Positions 45,240 through 57,734 are shown, counted from the first letter of the stretch. The stretch: 64,000 nt of DNA from Isoetes taiwanensis (GCA_021234155.1 JAJEKV010000096.1:1496010-1560009); one strand, 5' to 3'. Numbers and translations are program-made. Notes: generated by a model from the letters alone, not told the origin.

Positions 45240-46746
45240 AGCAGAAGTCGAAGACCAACTCCTCAAGTCTGCAAGCACTAAAGTTAAGTATTTCTATCCT
45301 TGAGTCTGAAATTGAAGAATATGAAGTTAACTTGAAATATTGGCATGCAAAGTGCAAACATGTGGCATATTTGCATCAGAATCATAAGTCAAAGAAGAAT
45401 CTGCCAAAGATAGGAATGGGAAATTATTTTTTCCCAATGTCATCAGATGGGGGAAGTACTTGTGAGGGCTGTGGCCTTCTGTTTTCAGAGGAATATGAGT
45501 TGCATGTCAAACTCAAAGAATGTGGACACATTTACCATGTAATTTGCTTCAGTGTTGTGCTGGAAAGTATGCAATGTATTGCATCAGGTTGTGAAGCTGA
45601 GGTGCCTGCCACCATTTTGGACGAGCTTGGCTTCAAGGAACTGAAGCCACCAGTGTCTGATGATGAAGAAGATAGTGATGAATCTGCAGAAGAAGTGGAA
45701 AAAATCAGCAAAGAAGATTTCAAGTCCAAAAGCACAAAGAAGGAGGTAACTCCTAAGAAAAGATTCAGAGATGATGCAAGCTCTAGTACCTCCTTATTCA
45801 ATGAACCAGCAAGTAAAGACTTTCAGCCAGTCAGACAAGCAAAGAAAAGATTGACAAGGAGTTCTACAAAAAGTAATGCATCAAAGCCAGTTGAAACAGG
45901 TATGAAATTTGCTGATTACTAAATTGTTTAGGTCTGTTAACTTAATTGTGTTCATATGTATTCATTATAGATCCAATCGATGTGGACAAAGTTAGTCCTG
46001 TAAAGTTTTTACACTTGACTCGTGAAGAGGGTTTTCAGCTCAGATCTAAGTCAGCATGTATTAACTTACCTGTATCAGCAAAAGAACATCAGTCCCTTAA
46101 CATGCAAGGTAATAGTATTCCAACATCTCATTCAATGAAGTCTTAAATATCTTAGAATTGTTTGTTTATGTAGCTGAAGGTAGTTCAAAAGCTGGTAAGA
46201 GTTCAACAGAAAAGAGTTCACCAGCTAAACAAGTACCATTGAACAATGGTAAGTGAGTTTTGCACATTAATTCAAACCCTACAAATCTCTGACATGAATG
46301 TCTATTCTTAACAGAAACTGAGATTGAAGAAAATCACTCCCTCTCTCCTATGAAGACTCCAGTTAAAACTGGTAAGCAGTTTTTCAGCAGTTTTCTTCTA
46401 ACTAGTCCTAATTAACATTATGCAGATAATGAAGTCACTGAAGGAGATGGTGCCGACACCAAAGAAGATTCCAACTCCCCCGAGCACCCTGTGAGTTAAA
46501 ATTTCCGAGGTTCTTTACATAGGGTATTCTTTACATAGTTTAATTAGTTAGTTTCTTGCTCATGCAGGTCGAGAACTGAGCATTGTAGTAATATCACCAG
46601 TGGGTGTGGTGCTAACTCCATCACAGCGGCAAGTACTCCAAACTCCAGAAAGCCCAGACAGCCCAATGGAGGAGGAGCTTACCATGGAAGGGTGGTTGAA
46701 GAAGAAGGAGCAGATGAAGGGAGTTGTGAAAAATATCTTCAAGTGA
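45240..46746 (+). pseudogene. Accessory coiled-coil and zinc-finger protein of the outer element, 3' part
   Basis: Continues the gene begun at 36154. The first exon (to 45899) encodes a coiled coil (LSISILESEIEEYEVNLKYW) and a zinc-binding segment at about 45460-45610 with Cys-x2-Cys, Cys-Gly-His-x2-His-x2-Cys and Cys-x4-Cys, similar to RING/SP-RING folds (CEGCGLLF; ECGHIYHVIC). Then acidic and lysine-rich tails. Small exons with good GT-AG borders follow: 45971-46108, 46174-46248, 46315-46371, 46426-46490 and a last one from 46568. The last exon reads well (RELSIVVISPVGVVLTPSQR ... GWLKKKEQMKGVVKNIFK, stop 46744-46746) only one base out of phase. A SUMO- or ubiquitin-ligase-like role is possible but unproven. 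Confidence 0.55.
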
Positions 46747-47430
46747 TACTTGTTTTGTTGTCAGAAAAACTTTCAGTTATTTTAACTTCTAAGTTATATT
46801 TTCATGTAAAACAGTGAGCACCAATTTTCCCTTTTAGGTGCCAGTTTTGTAAAGTTTTACATGAATACATATCTCTATTATCTTTTGAGGATACTTGTTT
46901 TGGAATATGAAGTTGTTTGCAGTCATAGGAGTGCTAATGTTTTGAGTTATCAATCCCTTGTTTTGCAAGCAAAGTATTAAAAACATTAACTCCAAGTTTT
47001 GAAGATTGGCAACTCGAAGTTTTGAAACTAAACAATGAAACTAAAAACTTAATGTTATAAACAATGAAACTAAAACAATGAAACTAAACAACAAAAGAAC
47101 AACTAAACAATGAAACTAGAAACTTAATGTTATAAACAATGAAACTAAAACTTCATGAATCAATGAAAGAATCCATGTTACAATCAATGTTACAATTAAA
47201 GACTTGGATGCAGACAATTTGATGCAGACTTGGAATTTTTTTTACACTTTGATTCATTATGAACACTTCATGTAGGCTGATCTCGATTCCCCGAAAGCAA
47301 ACAAAGCAATCGCTTTTGTGGCAAGTCATCCAAAGATTTGGTTATGTATGTCTTCCGGCAAATTGAAGCAATTTCCAATTCCATCACTATTGCTCATCTC
47401 AAAACAAACCGGTTACCAAATGATCAAACA
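46747..47430. repeat. Convergent intergenic region with an AAACAATGAAACT tandem repeat
   Basis: Lies between the 3' ends of the accessory and outer transposase genes. A 75-bp repeat starts at 47028 and 47103 (CTAAACAATGAAACTA ... AACTTAATGTTATAAACAAT), with extra partial copies. Confidence 0.7.
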
Positions 47431-50400
47431 TTACACTGGTTCATTCACAAGTAGCTCATATCTATTGCACCCTAAATACTTGTAGAATAACCCAGTAACA
47501 ACAACTTCATTTCTGCCAAACTTCTGACCCCATGGATCTTTGAATGCCTTCTCAACAACATGTTTGACTTTGGTGCATTTGAGAACATAAAAGTCCACCT
47601 TCTCTTTATTGTCAGGCTCTGAAACTACAGCAAAATTATCCCCAACTGCAAGAATATCAGATATCCATTGTGGATCACCTTCAAACACAGGACCATCCAC
47701 AATATCTTCCACATAATTAGCACATGGTCTAAGTTCTGAGTACTGCCATGTACCTATTCTGGCTTTGTTAGGACACTTGGCATGTTTGCCTAACCAGCAA
47801 TTATGGCAGAAACAATTATAATCCATATGAGCTACCTGTGTTGGATCTGTTGTTTGAATTGGCCTGATAGAATGAAATTTGCTTGAACCTACTAGTGTAG
47901 CACAATCAAACCTCTCTGACCTGTCGACTTCATCCACTCCAATTTCCCAAAAGAACCTGTAAAAAGAGGATTATTTCTCATATTGTAAGAAAAAAACAAC
48001 ACTATTTCAGCATACCTGTATCTGTCCTTTCCCTCGAGTTGGGAGTTGTCACTGAAATGTTTAATTAGAAATACCACTGCATCATGTGCATTTCTTAAGG
48101 GTACTGAGCTCCTCTTCAGCATCTCATGAGTTAAAGCTCGTTTGATGACAGCTCCAGCACCATCATGCTCACCTGGTATACAATTTCCATGAGATAACAA
48201 GAATACATTACAAACACAAAGTAAAACCATAAAAGTACTTACCCTTTCCATGATATGAGGCAAAGTAGTTCCAATTTATTGGAATGCCAGTGTTGTGGTA
48301 GTTCCTGCCAAGGAAATAGAAGGTTCTTGATCCTTTGAACTGATGAGAACATCCATCAGACCACATGATGTGCTTGTTGTATTTCACACCTTTGCTGCTC
48401 AAGAATGCAGCATGCTTATTCAAGCAATGCTGCACAATCAATGTATCATGGTCCCTGTCATCTGATATGTAGAAGTGAGTTTCCTTCACAACCCTTCTCT
48501 CTTTCTCGTCAAGATTAATGTCATCTAACTTGGTAGCGTGTCTATAAGTAATATGCACCAAGATTGTGCATTGGTCATTCCTCCAATGCAGACTTTGTAT
48601 CTCTTGCTGAATCTTAAAACTATAGTTTTCAGCAAAATCTATGACTGACACAATTGTGTCCTTTGGGAATGTTGCCAGGCATTCTCTGAATTGCTTGGCT
48701 TGCCATCTCCCTTCATAGTTATGTGGAATAAATTCTTTTAGAACTGTTTTTGCTTCCTGGAAAATGCAAGCAGCAGTTGTGCATTTGTAAACTAGTTTGG
48801 TAATTGGTTTACTACCAACTTTGAACCCTCCTTTCCCATCAGGCTCTGGCTCTCCTGTAGGCTCAAGTACCTGCAACAGTAGTGACAAATCATTGACATT
48901 AGACATCACAAATAGAAATCATGATACTATTAGGTTGAACTCTTACCTTGTCATAGGTTTTCCACTCGATTTTGTGATCTGATCTGTGTTCTAGCTCCTT
49001 TGGACATGTAGGTAAATTGGCAGGTCCACATTTCTTGCATTTTAGAGTTAAACACTCATGTGTATGCCACTCTTCTGTTTCTTCATCCTTTTGACAGACT
49101 AATGACCTCCACAACTCACTAGTAGCTGCATATGTGCATGATTTGGCCATGCAAATAGGTCCTGGACCACTCCCTAACTTTTCTCACATATGGTGGCTTC
49201 AAAGCATGAAACATTGAGAAAGATACCTCAAATTTTGGGTATTCTGCTGTAAACCTCTTGTAGAAACACACCTAGGAGAACATCAAATTGAAGAAACAAC
49301 AAAAGTAAGTAATTGAATTGAAATAAGAATCACAACTACTTTAGAAAAAAAACTGACCTGAGTTTCTTCCAAGAAATGCAAGGGATGCATTACTTTCACT
49401 CCTTTGGCTAGTCTGATCTTCATGACATGTTTTTTGCAAGGTGACACTCTAGTGTTGTTTCTCCAGAAGTCAACCACAAATTTTCTTTGATCATAAGAAA
49501 GCTTGTCACATCGAAAGTGCTCTTCTTAAGCATTGACCATGGACCTTTCCCATGTTCACCGCCAACCTTCTATTGACAAAGAATCGATACAATTCTCCTA
49601 TTCAAGTTCAATTGCTTTGCAAAAGCTCTTCTATTGGTATCAGAATTTACAGAGAAAGTCATAGCAGTACTTCTTGCTCTCCAAATATCCATATCCTTAG
49701 CATACTTGTGAGCTGCAAATGATTTCTTCAAGTTATCCACTATAGCTTTCATAGTCTTTACTTCTTTGATGGATTCAACACCAAGTTGAGGCAACCATTT
49801 GGCTGCCCCCCTTAAGATATCTTCCTTGTCCTTTTCACTTGCGTTATCACAAATTTCAGTTACAAGTTTGCCAATGTTTTTTGACAGCCTTTTCTTCTTC
49901 TTTGTGTTGAATTCACCATTGACTTTGGCTTGCTCATCTGCAGCAGCCTCCCTCTCTCTCTATTTTTGCCTCTCCTTCCTTCTTTGTTCAGCTCTCTTCT
50001 TCCTAAAAAGGACAGCTACATATGCTAACAATAGCTAAATTTCACAAAGCAAGAGTCATTTAATCAACATAAAGAAATAAACATTTCTTACTTTCAATAT
50101 CCGTGTCAGCACTTGTATGTTTTGGTATAAATGCAGCCTCTACTTGTTCATTGGATAATCCTGCACCTACAGTTGAACAGAAAGCTTTAAAAATGAATTC
50201 AGCACCATTTCAGCATAAAAAAAATGACAGCAGTACTTGAAAGTAAATAAGTTACCTGTTGCCTCAGCCATTGTTTCCTCTTGCAAGTACTCAGCAACTG
50301 TTTCTTCTGCAACAAATTCACCATGTACCTCTTCAACACATGTACCAAGACCTGGCAATGAGGAAGTACAATGAAAGTAAGTGCAAGACCTTGACATTGA

Positions 50401-51053
50401 GTCTGAAATCAAAATTGCAAACCAATTTGGCAAACCAATTTGAAATACCTGAAATGTGAAAGCCGTTTATGCTTTCATCTTCCATGACTTGTTGTCCATA
50501 ATCTTGAAAACAAGAAAGACATATATACTGCTAATAAGTACAAATTTCAATGGTTATTGAAGCAGCACACAAATACAAATGCTAAACCTTCATGTCCAGC
50601 TTCTTGATAAGCTTCTTCAATAGTTGGTCCATCTAGGGGGGTAGCAAATCCACCATTTCCTGAAAAAAATAGAGTAGAAGTAATTAAGAATTAAGAAAGT
50701 ATTGCAAAAAAAAATTAACAAGCAGAGGTTACACCTCTGTCTTCTTGGTTCACTTCTTTAATTGAAGATCCACCTGAGGGGGCAGCAATTCCAGCATTTC
50801 CTGAAAGAGAATAGCATTGTTCACAGTTATGTCATGCAAGAACAAATTATCGAGCAGAAGTAAGACCTCTGTCAATAATTGTGCTGAATTTTGAACAAGA
50901 TTCCATAAATCTTTTGGACTGTTGTTCGAATTCATGGAGGCCGGAAAGAATTGATGCAGGATCAAACGCCACCTTGTTCTTGGCCAGAGAGCCGAGGAAG
51001 GAGGCGTTCCATTCCATTTGAGAGAAAAAAATGAAACAAAGAATTTCGGCCAT
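47431..51053 (-). CDS. Outer element transposase-like protein, about 12 exons
   Basis: Minus-strand exons with GT-AG borders: 51053-50867, 50800-50735, 50659-50588, 50502-50449, 50351-50256, 50166-50092, 50002-about 49570, about 49570-49358, 49271-48947, 48870-48243, 48172-48016 and 47956-47431. The first exons give a low-complexity N-terminus; exon 7 is basic and coiled-coil (KRAEQRRKERQKQREREAAA). A cysteine cluster (CLTLKCKKCGPANLPTCP) precedes the likely catalytic core: VIDFAENYSFKIQQEI, WSDGCSHQFKG, then FASYHGKG|GEHDGAGAVIKRA, an acidic triad as in RNase H-fold DDE transposases. A second zinc-like motif (CFCHNCWLGKHAKC) and VDFYVLKCTK follow; the stop is at 47431. Small frame breaks near 49.55 and 49.19 kb probably inactivate it. 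I cannot name the superfamily. Confidence 0.65.
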
Positions 51054-51780
51054 AATTTAAGACAATTGCAAGAACCCGAGCTTACTCCGCCATTACCCAT
51101 TTCAAATTCAACTTGATCCGGCGCCCAGTCGATCCAAGAATGGAAGCTCTCTCCCGCCCATGAAAATTGGATGACGGTTGGATGAAGGGCAGAACTTCGA
51201 CGACGGGCGCTGAAGGGCATGACGCTCGGGGTTGAAGTTCGAAAAGCAGTTTTACAGCACCAATGTCGCCCACATGCTTTTTGGCCTATATCAATTAAAA
51301 ACACACCCGCACATGGTATGTAAGAATCTGAACAATTCTTACGTGGGTTAGTTCAGTCTAAAAATTCATTATTATTATGTTGATTTGCTCTTCAAACAAG
51401 AGCTTGGATTGTGGCTTGCAATTTTAGAGCTTTTTGTATAATTATGATCTGTGGCAGTGTCATTGATTGGCTAAATTCTTTGAGATTTCTTGATTAACAG
51501 AAGCGCCATTCAATGCATTTACAATGCGATAAGAGCTAATGGCTAGGAATTTATGTTTTACCGCTACCCTTTTGCAATGATGGTGAATTAATTATTAGCC
51601 CATCAGGTTATGTCAGTGTACATCGGCAGTTAATATGGATGGAGATGTTGCGGCCTTAATGATAGAGTCAGGTTGGCTGTTTGTTAGCCTACGAAATGAA
51701 TTGAAAATGGAGTTAAACCTTTCCTTCTGTAGATAGTTGTTATGTTCTTGAAAGTTGTTCTGATGTTTTCTAATATACAG
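51054..51780. other. Right flank of the outer element; no gene seen
   Basis: Contains the hairpin GTAAGAAT / ATTCTTAC at about 51320-51342. The outer element should end somewhere between about 51.1 and 51.4 kb, but I found no inverted partner near 35.8-36.1 kb. Confidence 0.35.
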
Positions 51781-52400
51781 GCATGGAATATGACAGCTTC
51801 TGCACAGCAAGGTGTGATGGACCTAAGGGACAAGTTTATGCTCTTGCGGTGCATGGGGACTCAGTATTTGCTGGATGTAATGCAAGGCTTTCTTTGTTTC
51901 GACCTAATTGCAGGTTTCATGGCATGCTTTCCTGAAATTGCAGTCTGCGCAAACTATTCACTTGGCACTTTGTATTAAGACTAGTCTGTATATATTGTTA
52001 AAGGATGGAACTATTCTGGCATGGAGGTTGAGCGTGGCTACTTTCAATAGTTTAAGTAGTCGTGGTGCATTGTTGTCAATGTTAAAAGATAGAGGCTATG
52101 ACATTTCTGAAGAAAAATTTACCAAATGTTTTGTATCTTCTTGCCTTTTTTGGATCCCTGAAACTTCGAGTCTGGCAAGGCATTCTAGCTTTGTGCGGGA
52201 CAACCGATGCTTAGGGGAAGCCAGACTTCTTTTATGTTCCTTCAATGACAATACAGTCTTCGAGTCTGGCAAGGTGTTCTAGCTTTGTGCGGGACAACCG
52301 ATGCTTAGGGGAAGCCAGTTCTTTTATGTTCCTTCAATGACAATACAGTCCGGGTTGCCAAAGTACGACATTGTAATTCAAGAATTTCCCATGAATTTAA
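51781..52400 (+). pseudogene. CCCH zinc finger-WD40 (ZFWD-type) protein fragment
   Basis: After the acceptor AATATACAG, the sequence reads GPKGQVYALAVHGDSVFAGC, then KDGTILAWRLS at about 51999-52033, and LALCGTTDA, a stop, GKPVLLCSFNDNTVRV at about 52280-52370. These are WD40 blades characteristic of plant proteins with CCCH fingers plus WD40 repeats (RNA-associated). The zinc fingers are missing and frames are broken. Part of the last blade is duplicated in tandem (94-bp period, starts 52164 and 52258). Confidence 0.75.
52164..52351. repeat. 94-bp tandem duplication within the WD40 fragment
   Basis: CTTCGAGTCTGGCAAGG starts at 52164 and 52258; the copies are nearly identical, with a small deletion in the second. 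Confidence 0.9.
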
Positions 52401-53639
52401 TTTACTTGTGTTATCTGACAAATTTGTTACAACTTTCATAATACATGAAAATTGAATGGTTTCACATTGAATGGTTTCACATAATTGGATGATTGAACCT
52501 CAATCCTTTTCTGTGCCATGTAAGAACTTCTAGGACCCATGGTCAGGGAATTGAAAATACGATGGTAGTCTTTTCATAATGTTAAAATATTGTCACAATG
52601 TACACAAATGTTAAAATATTGTCACTTACAATGTACACAAACTTCGGAAATTTCATCAATGCTTGAATTTTGCTTAAGTTGTCTACACGTGCATGGGTGA
52701 TCCTCACTTTAAATTATTCGGAGGCTTACATTAACATGTTTTAAGTTGCAAAGCATGCATTTTTTCAGGGCTTAAGATACAAGCATGGATGGCCTCGCTT
52801 TAAATGATTCAGGGGCTTACATTAACATGTTTTTAGTTGCAAAGCATGCATTTTCAATGGTTTAAGGTTTAATCTCTGTTTTTGAAAATATAATTGGAAG
52901 GAGCAAAAGTAGTCAACTTCAAAACACTGAGTTAGATTTCAGACTTCATGCGAACCAAGCATTGCTGTTGTATCTTAGCAAACATTCATAAGTTCTAGAC
53001 TTCACCTATACAAGAACCTAGCAAACTGCTGCCCTTCGTCAAACTCAAAGTCTGTTGGTAGTGGCGCATGGCAACAATCAGAATAAAATCTAGACAACCA
53101 AAAATAAAAGTTATACATCAGATAGAAGATTGAAACAAGAACATTCCTCATATCAAACCAAAGACGTGCAGATAGGCTAGACAAGTTCCAAACTACAAGA
53201 AAAGATAGTCCTTACTTGAATGTCTGTATATCTTTGCCACTTGAAATGCATATTCTTCAATGACATTTTGTTATACCACATTATACAAAATCTGGCCAGT
53301 GCCTATATCAAAAGTTTGAAAGGCAGGACAGTTGTTAAAAGAGATTTATTATCCTAGATAGTAGAATGGCCACATAAGATGACATGAAATGAAATGGTTT
53401 TTCAAAAGTCAAACTTACCACTGTACCCTTTCTATTTGCTTGCGTCTGCATTTTTTTTGCCTTTTTTAAATATGTGGCGAGCTATAAGGCTGAGCCAATT
53501 ACTGGCACGATACGCTAGGTGATTAATTTTTGCATTAGCTGGCCGGCATTTCAGTTCTTCATTATTATTTTTTTGGTTATTAATTATTTGATTTGGATAT
53601 GGCAGATACTCGGCTTGTTTGGCGCTGAGGGAGTTTATT
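52401..53639. other. No gene seen
   Basis: AT-rich; a CATTGAATGGTTTCACA-type short duplication at about 52455-52480, and a second duplicated block (TTCAGG...GCTTACATTAACATGTT...GCAAAGCATGCATTTT) at about 52720-52770 and 52805-52855. Confidence 0.4.
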
Positions 53640-53925
53640 AGTTTGCTTCAATGGCATTCAAGATTGTGATGCAGTGTCAAGCTGGTTTCCGGATGAATTA
53701 TAGTTCCTAGACAATGATGTAGTAGCGACACTCACAAACAAAGACTTCGCAACACACGTTCTAGAAAATACCAAGGTATATCTTTTGCCACTAAAATTAA
53801 GCCAAAATTGTCCTTGCTTCTCACCTTATTCCACGTGCAGGAACGACGACATGATAAATGAGTTAACAATGTTCGGCGATATCGACACTGCATCCAAGAT
53901 GCTACATGTCACAGTGGTAGGAGCA
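53640..53925 (+). pseudogene. Exon-like fragments of an unrecognised gene
   Basis: One piece reads NGIQDCDAVSSWFPDEL, a stop, then FLDNDVVATLTNKDFATHVL (about 53650-53770). A second follows an acceptor CCACGTGCAG: NDDMINELTMFGDIDTASKM and VVGALLDKFLGYP. Codon-like composition and the splice site suggest captured exons; no family recognised. Confidence 0.3.
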
Positions 53926-55659
53926 TTGCTTGACAAATTTCTCGGTTATCCATTAGGATTGTGTTATTTTCTTTTCTTTTGTTTATGAATTGTTCATGGG
54001 CCAAGCCTGTTTCTAGCATGGAGATTATGACTTGAGATCTCTAACATGAGATGTTTATTATTGTTTTTGCCCGTGCTTTACATACCTTGTAGCAAGAGGC
54101 GTAATTTTGTTGTTTTTATGTCTAAAGCATGAACTACAGTTCCAAGACCTAGATATGAGACCTTTAGGAATGATAGCCATATATGAGCATTGATGCGAAG
54201 GTGTGGTGCAGTTTCTATGTTTTAATCTTGGACCAGTGGATGGGCAAGACCAAGAGTGTTAATTTGGAATTTCATTGATATGGTGTAGGAATGGTATCAA
54301 TATGATGTAAGAATGCTTGAGCCATAACTTATTACATCGATGTATTGTTGGATTCCAGTAGCTTAAGTTTAAGATGTAATCACTTGCACAATCTCTAGCT
54401 TATAGGGAATGATGCAATACCCTTGCGAACTAAATTTTTAAGCATGTTGAAGTAAAACATGATATATAAAAAGTTGTGCATGGTTGATTTATATGTAACT
54501 TTAACATGCTCGTTCACTTATCAAATACTTGCAATGGTGTAATATTTCATGTGTCATAATGGAAGGATCCTTGGATTTATTGTCGAAAATTATATGTGTT
54601 ATTGCACTAGATACATTAGATATGTAATGTTTTGTGCAAGCAATTATCGTTATTTTTTTTGTTGAAGGACGTCAGACTTTATTCAATCAAAGAGTCAAAT
54701 ACAAGTATAAATGCAGAGACAGGAATAAAATCTCAGCGGATAAGCGGAGACCCACCGAGTGAAGCAACCTGCCTAAGCATAAGAGTGCACATCCAAATAC
54801 TCCTCAAAAATCAATCGCCTCTTGCGAGGGGCAAGTGAAGAACAATGATACGACTTTACAATGTAACCTTGAGCTTCTTGGAGAACACGATTATCTGCCA
54901 CATCCAGACCTTTGAAGATTACCAATCTTCGTCTTTTCCAGATAGTCCAAAGCAGATTTTGAGTGCGTCATTATTGTAAAGAACATGCGATTGATTATTT
55001 ATTTATTGAGGTGTAAGTTCTAGAATTGAGAACTTAGAGTATATTCTTGCAAAGAAATAGTAGTGACGAGATTAGAAAGTTCTGAAAATAAATATGTAAG
55101 TTATATATAGATAAGGTGATTTTCTTTAAGTTCTTAGTAATTGATTAGTGCCTTGGAGGCTATCACCCTCCTTGAGATTCATAATTCTGAAAGTTTTCAG
55201 TCTAATATGGATCTCCCGTGAACATTGATAAATTCTTTCTTTCTTATCTGACCTATCAAGCATATGCTTTTCCTTTTGCCTTTCTTTTTTATTATAAAGA
55301 TTCCACATTTAAATTCATAAATAGGAAATGGCACTTACCATAGAAAAGGCACCTCCATAATAAGGATATGCAGCCTTGATGAACCTCTCATACTCACTAT
55401 GCCTAAATGGTCTGACAGGTATCTAGAAGAGCAGAAAGTATATGTTTATAAAAACTCAATGGACCTCAAATAGAAAGCACCAAGTGAAGCAGACTTCATA
55501 GCAGATTAGAGAGAAGAGCAAACCTAGACCTTAAACTGAAACATGCCATAGACATCTGGAACTTGAAATGGTGTTCACACAAATGTTACATGCTGGGAAG
55601 GATATGTGATTCTATTGTGCTTTGCACTTCAATCTCTGTTGTTATGTATCGGCACTGAA
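53926..55659. other. No gene seen
   Basis: AT-rich stretch without recognisable coding motif or strong repeat. Confidence 0.4.
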
Positions 55660-55867
55660 AGTAGTCCGCCATTGCAGTCTTCGGTCTAGGTGCACTTGGA
55701 CTTGCAGTGAACGTCCTGTTAAGGTTTTTCAATTTATATTAAACGTAATGTTGCACATGTGCATTTTATTGACACAATTATTTTTATGCAGGTTATGATA
55801 GGTGCAAAAATGGCTGCTGCTTCCAGAATAATTGGCATTAATACCAACCCTGCCAAGTTCAACAAGG
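55660..55867 (+). pseudogene. Zinc-type alcohol dehydrogenase fragment (NAD-binding region), two exons
   Basis: The first piece reads SAIAVFGLGALGLAV (about 55665-55711), the GxGxxG dinucleotide-binding turn. After an intron with acceptor TTTATGCAG comes VMIGAKMAAASRIIGINTNP then AKFNKG (55792-55867) with a GTATTT donor. This matches the Rossmann fold of plant class I/III alcohol dehydrogenases. Catalytic zinc ligands and all other exons are missing. The retained intron means a DNA-level copy, as for the NSUN piece. Confidence 0.8.
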
Positions 55868-56478
55868 GTATTTATTTATCACTCTCATTCTTTACTGCAA
55901 AATAGAGATCATATCTTGCATATGTCTTGTTCGCATTTGTTTAACAGCCAAAGCTCTCAGGCAACTGATCTTTCAAATCCAAAGAACTGGATAAGCCAGT
56001 TGAACATGTAGTCTAGATTGTTTAAAGAAAGGAGCCCCGCTGGAAGTTTATTTAACTCTATATATATTACGTGTAATTCAAACGATGACATAGGGATGTA
56101 GACTACAACCTTGAGTGTCTCAGAAATAAAGAGGTGATGCAATCAACGTATGAATGCTATCACATAGTATGTTTGTGAAAATTTGATGTGCCAAAGCGAG
56201 AAGCGTAAAAAAGATATTCTTTGTGCTTTTGCTCATTCAAAAGAACATATGGTAAAGTCTTCTTCAATGATTTATTTCCCATAATTGCTATGAATTTGAA
56301 CATGTTAAGAAGTTGAAACGCAAATAAGAAATATTTATCTTACAAGCTAAGCATCAAATGATGTATAAGGTTTGACAAAGATTAGGTTACAGGAACTTGA
56401 AAGTGGGACAAATATAAGGTTGTGTAAAGCTCACAAACAATGTGATGGAATAAATGTCCGATAGATATAACATCTCAC
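55868..56478. other. No gene seen
   Basis: AT-rich; nothing recognisable. Confidence 0.4.
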
Positions 56479-56850
56479 TTGCAATTGCAATATGAAGTAT
56501 TAGTGCAAAAAGAGCTTGGCTATGGAAAAGCAATTGCTATTGTGGCAATAGATGTGTCTAGGGCCCAAATGATATCACGCGTGTTTCATTATATGCTCAA
56601 CATGACAAGGCTTTTTGCTTTACAAAGATGCAATGATATGCAAAATGAAATTACATCCTCGTGCATTTTCAAAGCATGTGGTAGCGTTGGAGTTAAAGAG
56701 CATGACAGTGCATGCGTGAACTTGTTGCGAAAACCGAAAATAATATGTTTGCAAGGCATGAAAACATGGAGGAGACTTCGTCGGGTTTTGATAAGCCACC
56801 AAGGGGACGTGGCATTATGGCTTAAAATGATAACAGGATGCCTTGGGTGA
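56479..56850 (+). pseudogene. Possible PPR protein fragment
   Basis: 123-residue frame. ITSSCIFKACGSVGVKEHDS resembles the pentatricopeptide pattern T-F-x-C-x-L-K-A-C-G-S-x-G-A of plant organelle RNA-editing factors. Only one repeat-like segment is visible, and the rest does not fit, so this is tentative. Confidence 0.3.
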
Positions 56851-57734
56851 TGACGATCTTGGCATGGCTGTAATTTGCCTCTAGAGTATGCAGCACTATG
56901 ACAAGATCGGGCGAAATATCTTGCTCACTGCAATCCTTAGTGCAATGCTAAAATGCCATAGCATAGACATATATCTATATCATTGTATGCGCATGTTGCC
57001 CTTTTGGGTCATACTTTAGGGAAGCTAAAGGTATATTTGAAAGCTATAAGGCAACCCACATCTATACATGGATGATTTTACTCATGCTACAATGCATGGG
57101 AACATTAGAGTTAGGAAGATATAAAGATTAATTTTTTCTTAACACATTTCGTTCATTTAGATTAAAACATAATTTTTTTATACCACTCAAAATTTCATGG
57201 TCTATGGTGCATTAGATAAACCCGTAGTGGTAATAATGATAAATAAAAGTGGTGAACACAAAGCTTGCAGATTTTTTCCAATGCAAGATGTGTTAAGTGG
57301 TGGAGTTTAAGGTTTACTAAATGGAAGGCTATCTTTGGAAGCATTTTAGATCCAATATTATTTTTCCTCTTGTTTAGATATTAGCCTGTTGCACTTATCT
57401 TTTAAGAGTCTAGCTTTGTGGATATATTAGAGTTTGCTTGCTTTATAAAGTATAGAGTCATAACTTCTAGGTACCATAGTTTTTGTTGATTCTCATTTCC
57501 TTAACAAGTAGAGAGTTCAGATTTGTATTAATACTTGTGGACTAGTTAATGTTTGTTGAATTTGCTTGTTTAATTGTGCAATTTCAAAGGGATCTGATAC
57601 GAAATACCGTGCTAAAAACTAGTCACTCAAATCTGCTTATCTGACACAAAAAGACGAAACATGAAAACACACTTTCGGGCCACCGGAGGGCAACCCGTCG
57701 TGCGCAGCACCTTGTTTTTTTCTTTTCTTTTCTT
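56851..57734. other. No gene seen; candidate Helitron 3' flank
   Basis: AT-rich. At 57677-57712 a GC-rich CGGGCCACCGGAGGGCAACC...GCGCAGCACC stretch stands out and might include a Helitron end hairpin, but no CTRR terminus is convincing. Confidence 0.35.

Larger units (their letters stand above)
36912..45240. mobile_element. Inner DNA transposon carrying ParB-methyltransferase and DDE-like transposase genes
   Basis: About 8.3 kb bounded by inverted repeats: GATTGCAAATTAAACGGGAG at 36918-36937 matches the complement of 45212-45231 at 18 of 20 bases. A further 14-base block (36956-36969 and 45164-45177) is exact. Inside are a minus-strand ParB plus DNA methyltransferase gene, a plus-strand transposase-like gene, and two clusters of palindromes. 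The flanking DNA on both sides encodes parts of one coiled-coil protein, as expected for insertion into a gene. Target-site duplication is not clear, so the exact ends may shift by several bases. Confidence 0.6.

Noticed and set aside
55660-55867. A working alcohol dehydrogenase gene
   Set aside because: Only the nucleotide-binding turn and one further exon piece are present; no zinc ligands or remaining exons.
57616-57625. CTAG with flanking A as a Helitron 3' end near the helicase gene
   Set aside because: No hairpin lies next to it at the distance required.
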